A DNA stretch of 17,842 nt from Rhodoferax sp. (lineage in GTDB: Bacteria; Pseudomonadota; Gammaproteobacteria; Burkholderiales; Burkholderiaceae_C). Below, in pieces: positions 13,962 to 17,842 of this stretch (its first letter is position 1; each line of letters opens with the position of its first letter). Under the pieces are notes generated by a model that ran no database searches, was not told where the DNA came from, and saw only the letters and a program-made list of their open reading frames with translations. The position numbers and the translations under genes were made by a program. The stretch spans positions 1-17,842 of the forward strand of contig JAIPDA010000013.1 in assembly GCA_021737905.1 (NCBI GenBank). The letters are read 5' to 3'.

Positions 13962-14414
13962 TTAAGCGGTTTCGCCGTAGACCGTCACGGTCACGTCAAC
14001 GGTGACATCGGTGTGCAAAGCAACGCTCACCGGATGGTCGCCAACGATCTTCAAGGGACCATTGGGCATGCGGATCTGGGACTTCAGCACGGCCAGGCCT
14101 TGCTTGCTCAGTTCCTGGGCGATGTCAGCGTTGGTGACAGAGCCGAACAAGCGACCGTCCACACCGGCTTTTTGCGTCAGCTTGACGACAGTGCCGCCCA
14201 GCTTGGCGCCTTGGGCTTGGCATTCGGCCAGCTTGGCAGCGGCGACTTTTTCAAGTTCGGCGCGCTTGACCTCGAATTCCTTGATAGCCACTGCGGTGGC
14301 GCGGCGTGCGCGGCCCGAAGGGATCAGGAAATTGCGGGCGTAACCGTCTTTGACTTTAACGACTTCACCCAGATTGCCCAGGTTCACGACTTTGTCGAGC
14401 AGAATAATTTGCAT
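13962..14414 (-). CDS. rplI: 50S ribosomal protein bL9
   Basis: bL9 binds domain V of 23S rRNA near the L1 stalk and projects a second domain outward, supporting reading-frame fidelity. The 150-residue product is full length: the N-terminal rRNA-binding domain MQIILLDKVVNLGNLGEVV (1-19) with VKDGYARNFLIPSGRARRAT (21-40), the long connecting helix (about 42-70), and the C-terminal domain with GRLFGSVTNADIA (87-99). AAGGAG lies seven bases before ATG 14414. It is the last gene of the operon, 10 bases after rpsR, and is followed by a clear terminator. Confidence 0.97.
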   Translation of the reverse strand: MQIILLDKVVNLGNLGEVVKVKDGYARNFLIPSGRARRATAVAIKEFEVKRAELEKVAAAKLAECQAQGAKLGGTVVKLTQKAGVDGRLFGSVTNADIAQELSKQGLAVLKSQIRMPNGPLKIVGDHPVSVALHTDVTVDVTVTVYGETA

Positions 14415-14424
14415 GCTGGGCTCC

Positions 14425-14709
14425 TTACAGGCTACGGTGCTGGTCGCTGTAAGGCAGCATCGCGAGGAAGCGAGCGCGCTTGACGGCGGTGTTGATCTGG
14501 CGCTGGAAAATTGCGCGCGTGCCGGTCAGGCGGGCAGGAATGATTTTTCCGTTTTCGGCAACAAAGTCACGCAGCGTGTCGATGTCTTTGTAATCAATCT
14601 CTTCCACGCCAGCAGCGGTGAAGCGGCAAAAGCGCTTGCGCTTGAACAGCAGTGATTGTGTGTTGCGCTTGGGGCGCTTGTCTTTGTTGAAACGTTTTGG
14701 TCCAGGCAT
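14425..14709 (-). CDS. rpsR: 30S ribosomal protein bS18
   Basis: bS18 forms a heterodimer with bS6 on the platform of the 30S subunit. The 94-residue product has the basic N-terminus PGPKRFNKDKRPKRNTQSLL (2-21), a conserved core DYKDIDTLRDFVAENGKIIP (39-58), ARLTGTRAIFQRQINTAVKRAR (59-80), and FLAMLPYSDQH near the end. Strong AAGGAG before ATG 14709 overlaps the priB stop region. A single cysteine (C28) is present, so it is not an obvious four-cysteine zinc (C+) paralogue. Confidence 0.97.
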   Translation of the reverse strand: MPGPKRFNKDKRPKRNTQSLLFKRKRFCRFTAAGVEEIDYKDIDTLRDFVAENGKIIPARLTGTRAIFQRQINTAVKRARFLAMLPYSDQHRSL

Positions 14710-14719
14710 GAGGGACTCC

Positions 14720-15007
14720 TTAAATAGGGTTCAGTTCTTGAATATGAAAAATGACGCTCTTGTTGGTGCGCGCACTGATGAGGAAACCGCTGAACTTGAA
14801 GGCTTGCCCCAAAGGCAGCCGACCGGCCTGTTCGGCCAAAGCACCAAAAGCCACCGCCTTGATGCTCAGTTTGACTTGCCGGGTGGTTCCTGCTTCAGTG
14901 ACTTCGGACTCATGGTCGAGAACAAAGTTAACAGCGGGAAGACCGGCTGGCGTGTAGCGCAAAGGACTGGCCTCCACAATACTCGCCGTCAGATCAACAT
15001 GGTTCAC
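14720..15007 (-). CDS. priB: Primosomal replication protein PriB
   Basis: PriB is a small dimeric OB-fold single-stranded DNA-binding protein that helps PriA and DnaT reload DnaB at stalled forks. The 95-residue product has the typical start region VDLTASIVEASPLRYTPAGL (4-23), PAVNFVLDHES (24-34) and the C-terminal SGFLISARTNKSVIFHIQEL (73-92). The start is a GTG at 15007 with no strong Shine-Dalgarno; an ATG eight bases further in is out of frame and soon stops. This predicts lower translation than the flanking ribosomal genes. It lies between rpsF and rpsR, the standard betaproteobacterial order, with dnaB just downstream of the operon. Confidence 0.93.
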   Translation of the reverse strand: MNHVDLTASIVEASPLRYTPAGLPAVNFVLDHESEVTEAGTTRQVKLSIKAVAFGALAEQAGRLPLGQAFKFSGFLISARTNKSVIFHIQELNPI

Positions 15008-15057
15008 TCAAATTTCAGTTCGTGCAAACAGCAAACGCGTACGAAAGGTGAAGCGCC

Positions 15058-15426
15058 TTAAGAGGCCGCGTATTCAGCCTGCTGAGATTTACGGGCTTCT
15101 TCCCGCTCGACGTTGCGCATCATGATGGAGGGGCCGGTTTCGGCCTTTTTCTTAGCCACCGTCATGTGACGCAAAACCGCGTCATTGAACTTGAACGCGT
15201 GCTCAATCTCGTCCATCACAGCCTGGCTGGCTTCAATGTTGATGCACAGGTAATGGGCCTTGGCCAATTTCTGGATCAGATAAACCAGTTGGCGGCGACC
15301 CCAGTCTTCCACGCGATGAACCTTGCCACCGCCTGCGGTGATCATGGCTTTGTAGCGCTCCAGCATGGCCGGAACCTGCTCGCTTTGATCCGGATGGATC
15401 ATCAAGATGATTTCATAGTGACGCAT
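15058..15426 (-). CDS. rpsF: 30S ribosomal protein bS6
   Basis: bS6 binds the central domain of 16S rRNA together with bS18. The 122-residue product starts MRHYEIILMIHPDQSEQV (1-18) and contains GGGKVHRVEDWGRRQLVYLI (32-51), KAHYLCINIEA (55-65) and FKFNDAVLRHMTV (78-90), followed by a charged tail of the usual variable length. No poly-glutamate tail for RimK modification is present. AAGGAG lies seven bases before ATG 15426. It is the first gene of the operon, with a promoter and leader hairpin just upstream. Confidence 0.97.
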   Translation of the reverse strand: MRHYEIILMIHPDQSEQVPAMLERYKAMITAGGGKVHRVEDWGRRQLVYLIQKLAKAHYLCINIEASQAVMDEIEHAFKFNDAVLRHMTVAKKKAETGPSIMMRNVEREEARKSQQAEYAAS

Positions 15427-15450
15427 AAACTCTCCTTGTGGTTGGTAAAA

Positions 15451-15478
15451 GCTGCCCCAGCGTCGTTAAGGGTGCAGC
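15451..15478 (-). promoter_or_regulatory. Leader hairpin of the rpsF operon, possible S6:S18 autoregulatory site
   Basis: The minus strand can fold GCTGC-A-CCC against GGG-GCAGC with one bulged base and an 11-base loop, 24 bases before the rpsF start codon. In many bacteria the bS6:bS18 pair represses this operon by binding a leader hairpin that carries a conserved CCG loop element. I do not see that element clearly here, so the assignment is tentative and rests mainly on position. Confidence 0.35.
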
Positions 15479-15493
15479 AAGGCGAAGCCCATG

Positions 15494-15523
15494 ATTATAG
15501 CCCGCCTGCCAAGGGATCGCCAA
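15494..15523 (-). promoter_or_regulatory. Sigma-70 promoter of the rpsF operon
   Basis: Minus strand: -35 TTGGCG (15523-15518, 4/6), an 18-base spacer, and a perfect -10 TATAAT (15499-15494). The predicted start is near 15487, giving a leader of about 60 nt. The -10 hexamer contains the TAA stop codon of the upstream symporter gene, so the promoter lies inside the end of that gene. Confidence 0.65.
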
Positions 15524-17630
15524 GCTGCCTTTTTTCGGGGCTGCGCGGCAATGCGCCGGGGTAGCGCACATGGTTGACCAGGTCCATGACTTGGGTGCCC
15601 GGGCGCCGGGTGAGGAGGCTGACCACCAAAATGACGGCAAAACCGACCGGCACCCCGAACACCCCGGCGGAAATCGGCTGTATGCCCCACCACAGCTCAA
15701 TTGGCCGGGTCACGCCAAACAGGCTGCGCATCCAGGGCTGGGTCAGCACCATGTAGACCAGCGTGGTGCCCAAACCAGCCACCATGCCCAGCGAAGCTGC
15801 CAGGCCGGTGGCCCGCTTCCAGAAAATGCCCAGCGTCAATGCCGGGAAAAAAGCAGCCGCAGCAAACGAAAAAGCCGCTGACACCAGAAACAGGATGTCG
15901 GCCGGCTTGCGGGAAGCCACATAGGCGGCCCCCAGCGCCACCACCAAGAGCAGCACCTTGGACAAGGTCACACGCCTGGCGGTCGAGGCATTTGGATCGA
16001 TCATCTTGTAATAAACGTCGTGGCTGAGGGCGCTGGAGATCGTCAGCAACAAGCCGTCGGCGGTGGACAGCGCCGCGGCCAGCCCACCGGCCGCTACCAG
16101 GCCCGAGACCACATAGGGCAAACCACCGATGGCCGGGGCCGCCAGCATGATGATGTCGCCGCCTATCGACAGCTCATTGAGCTGCAAAATACCGTCCCGG
16201 TTGACGTCCACAGCCGACAGCAAGGAGGGGTCTACTTTGTTCCAGGCCGTGATCCAGTCAGGCAACTGGCTAAATGGGGTTCCGACCACCAGCGTGAAAA
16301 CTTCATACTTCACCAACACCGCCAGCGCCGGGGCCGTGATATAGACCAGCACGATGAACAACAGCGACCAGGTCACCGATTGCCGTGCCTCCCGCACGCT
16401 GGGTACGGTGTAGTAGCGGATCAAAATATGCGGCAGTGCGGCCGTGCCCACCATCAGGCAGAACACCAGCGCCAGAAAATTGCGCCTGGAAATTTCAAAC
16501 TCATGGCGTGCATGCTCATCGCCCGCCGGGTCACCGGCAAACTGCTGTGCATGCGGCGGCATGCCATTGAGCGGCCTGGACTTGGCATCGGCCTCCGCTT
16601 TGGCCTGCGTCCAGAAGGCGCGCGCCGCCTCGGGATTGCGGGGCAAATTGGACAAGGCCCGGTCGGCGGCATAAATGTCGAACATCGGCGCATCAGAGGC
16701 CTTTAAGGCGGCGACCTCGCGGTTGGCCCGCGCCCGGTCTGCCGCCAAAGCAGCCGACGTATCCTGCAGCTTAGCCGCCAGCTCGGCCGAGCGTTGGCTG
16801 AAGATTTGCTGGACCTGCTGCTCCTTCGGATCTCGAATCAGCTCGTCCTCGCGTGCGCTGACTTTTTGCAACTGGTAGCCGTAAATAGCTTGCGGCACTG
16901 GAATACCGGTTTGCTTGACTGACAACCACACCACCGGCAGCAAGTAAGCGACGATGATCACCAGGTACTGCGTGACTTGCGTCCAGGTCACCGCCCGCAT
17001 GCCCCCTAAAAATGAGCACAGCAAAATACCACCCAGACCCAGAAAAATACCCAGCTCAAAAGCCACGCCGGTCAAGCGGGCCGTGATGATGCCAACACCG
17101 TAAATTTGCGCCACCACGTAAGTGAAAGAGCACAGCAGCGCGGCCAGCACGCCCAACATGCGCGGCATATTGCCGCCGTAGCGCTCGCCCAGGAAATCGG
17201 GAATCGTGAACTGACCGAACCTGCGCAGATAGGGCGCCAGTAAAAAAGCCACCAGGCAGTAACCGCCTGTCCAGCCCATGATGAAAGCCAGGCCGTTAAA
17301 GCCCGTCAGGTACAGCGTGCCGGCCAGGCTGATGAAGGAGGCTGCCGACATCCAGTCAGCGCCCGTGGCCATGCCGTTGTAGACCGCCGGCACGCGGCGC
17401 CCGGCGACGTAATACTCAGAAGCATCGGTGGTCCGGCTCATGATGCCGATACCGGCATACAGTCCGATGGTGGCCAGCAGAAAAATCAGGCCTATGCCTT
17501 GCCTTGACAAGCCCTGCTGTTCCAACAATGCCAACACCAAGACAAAGGCGATGAAACCTGCGGCATACCAGCGGTAAACGCGGTTAAGCGCCAGCCTGAA
17601 CTCTGCATCAGAATGCGCATCACCGGACAT
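15495..17630 (-). CDS. Sodium:solute symporter (SSS/SLC5 family, ActP-like, VC_2705-type)
   Basis: A 711-residue integral membrane transporter that should move a small organic solute, probably acetate or another monocarboxylate, with sodium. Family blocks include EYYVAGRRVPAVYNGMATGA (72-91), DWMSAASFISLAGTLYLTGF (92-111), FTIPDFLGERYG (141-152) and AAALSTADGLLLTISSALSH (518-537), the last holding the Ser/Thr pair typical of the Na2 site. It is much longer than E. coli ActP (about 550). The excess is an extra N-terminal helix (about 22-36) and a hydrophilic, helix-prone insert at about 256-381 rich in Ala, Glu, Lys and Arg. An EF-hand-like loop DVNRDGILQLNE lies at 475-486. ATG 17630 was preferred because GGGGG precedes it; GTG 17642 is possible. 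No DUF4212 partner gene is adjacent; ppsA is upstream. Confidence 0.88.
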   Translation of the reverse strand: MSGDAHSDAEFRLALNRVYRWYAAGFIAFVLVLALLEQQGLSRQGIGLIFLLATIGLYAGIGIMSRTTDASEYYVAGRRVPAVYNGMATGADWMSAASFISLAGTLYLTGFNGLAFIMGWTGGYCLVAFLLAPYLRRFGQFTIPDFLGERYGGNMPRMLGVLAALLCSFTYVVAQIYGVGIITARLTGVAFELGIFLGLGGILLCSFLGGMRAVTWTQVTQYLVIIVAYLLPVVWLSVKQTGIPVPQAIYGYQLQKVSAREDELIRDPKEQQVQQIFSQRSAELAAKLQDTSAALAADRARANREVAALKASDAPMFDIYAADRALSNLPRNPEAARAFWTQAKAEADAKSRPLNGMPPHAQQFAGDPAGDEHARHEFEISRRNFLALVFCLMVGTAALPHILIRYYTVPSVREARQSVTWSLLFIVLVYITAPALAVLVKYEVFTLVVGTPFSQLPDWITAWNKVDPSLLSAVDVNRDGILQLNELSIGGDIIMLAAPAIGGLPYVVSGLVAAGGLAAALSTADGLLLTISSALSHDVYYKMIDPNASTARRVTLSKVLLLVVALGAAYVASRKPADILFLVSAAFSFAAAAFFPALTLGIFWKRATGLAASLGMVAGLGTTLVYMVLTQPWMRSLFGVTRPIELWWGIQPISAGVFGVPVGFAVILVVSLLTRRPGTQVMDLVNHVRYPGALPRSPEKRQLGDPLAGGL

Positions 17631-17717
17631 GCCGGCCCCCACGGTTCAGCACACAACTCAGCTCGCCAGGCCTGCGCCGCCGGAGATGACAGGGCATTTG
17701 CCGGCGACGCCCAAGAC

Positions 17718-17842
17718 TCATACCGTGCCTGAGCCTGACAGGTTTTTCCAGGTGTTGATCACGGTGTCCGGGTTCAGCGAGATAGAGCCAATGCCCTGGT
17801 CACGCAGCCAATGCGCAAAGTCCGGGTGGTCGCTGGGGCCCT
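17718..17842 (-). CDS. ppsA: Phosphoenolpyruvate synthase, C-terminal end (partial)
   Basis: The last 40 complete codons of a minus-strand gene that enters from the right edge and stops at TGA 17718. The peptide starts GPSDHPDFAHWLRDQGIGSI and continues with SLNPDTVINTW. This is the end of PEP synthase, where GQGPSDHP follows the catalytic cysteine and GIxSISLNPD is conserved; pyruvate phosphate dikinase is similar but fits the context less well. PpsA converts pyruvate and ATP to PEP, AMP and phosphate, for gluconeogenesis from C3 and C2 substrates. The symporter gene starts 87 bases downstream on the same strand, consistent with organic-acid uptake feeding gluconeogenesis. Only the C-terminus is visible. 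Confidence 0.85.
   Translation of the reverse strand, partial: GPSDHPDFAHWLRDQGIGSISLNPDTVINTWKNLSGSGTV

Noticed and set aside
17674..17710. Imperfect inverted repeat GCGCCGCCGG / CCGGCGACGC between ppsA and the symporter
   Set aside because: One mismatch, a 17-base loop and no U-tract; not convincing as terminator or operator.
1..17842. CRISPR arrays, tRNA or rRNA genes, insertion sequences
   Set aside because: I found no regularly spaced repeats, cloverleaf-like sequences, rRNA signatures or transposase motifs.

Overview
The window looks like a chromosomal segment of a betaproteobacterium, most likely Burkholderiales/Comamonadaceae (Rhodoferax- or Polaromonas-like). This is inferred from protein similarity I recognise by eye, the phaC-phaA-phaB order, a rpsF-priB-rpsR-rplI operon followed by dnaB, and moderately high GC. 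Almost every gene is on the minus strand. Coding density is high and no stretch over 300 bases lacks a gene.

Layout, left to right. (1) 1-3520, phosphate-linked block, all minus: a nearly complete polyphosphate kinase (ppk1, running off the left edge) preceded by a near-perfect Pho box; an OlsB-type ornithine acyltransferase gene; and an unrecognised 71-codon ORF with a good ribosome binding site. (2) 3517-5665: a plus-strand MFS transporter that overlaps convergently with dusA (tRNA-dihydrouridine synthase). (3) 5666-6544: a small plus-strand toxin-antitoxin module of the TumE/TumA type. A consensus-like promoter is overlapped by a perfect inverted repeat, and the spacing predicts a leaderless toxin mRNA. 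(4) 6694-10435, minus: a complete PHB operon phaC-phaA-phaB. (5) 10560-12272: a small conserved membrane protein whose 3' end overlaps pgeF, then pgeF and maiA. (6) 12329-15426, minus: dnaB behind an unusual leader (two 22-bp tandem repeats next to a DnaA-box-like site), a rho-independent terminator, and the ribosomal/primosomal operon rpsF-priB-rpsR-rplI with a recognisable promoter and leader hairpin. (7) 15495-17842, minus: a large sodium/solute symporter (acetate-permease-like, with a cytoplasmic coiled-coil insert and an EF-hand-like loop), preceded by the last 40 codons of ppsA (phosphoenolpyruvate synthase).

Functionally, the window mixes core information processing (rpsF operon, dnaB, dusA, pgeF) with carbon and phosphate storage (PHB synthesis, polyphosphate, a probable organic-acid symporter, PEP synthase) and a phosphate-limitation lipid gene. 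I see no transposase, integrase, CRISPR array, rRNA or tRNA. The least routine parts are the leaderless TA module, the Pho-linked ppk/olsB block with its small ORF, the repeats ahead of dnaB, and the in-frame maiA-TAG-pgeF junction.
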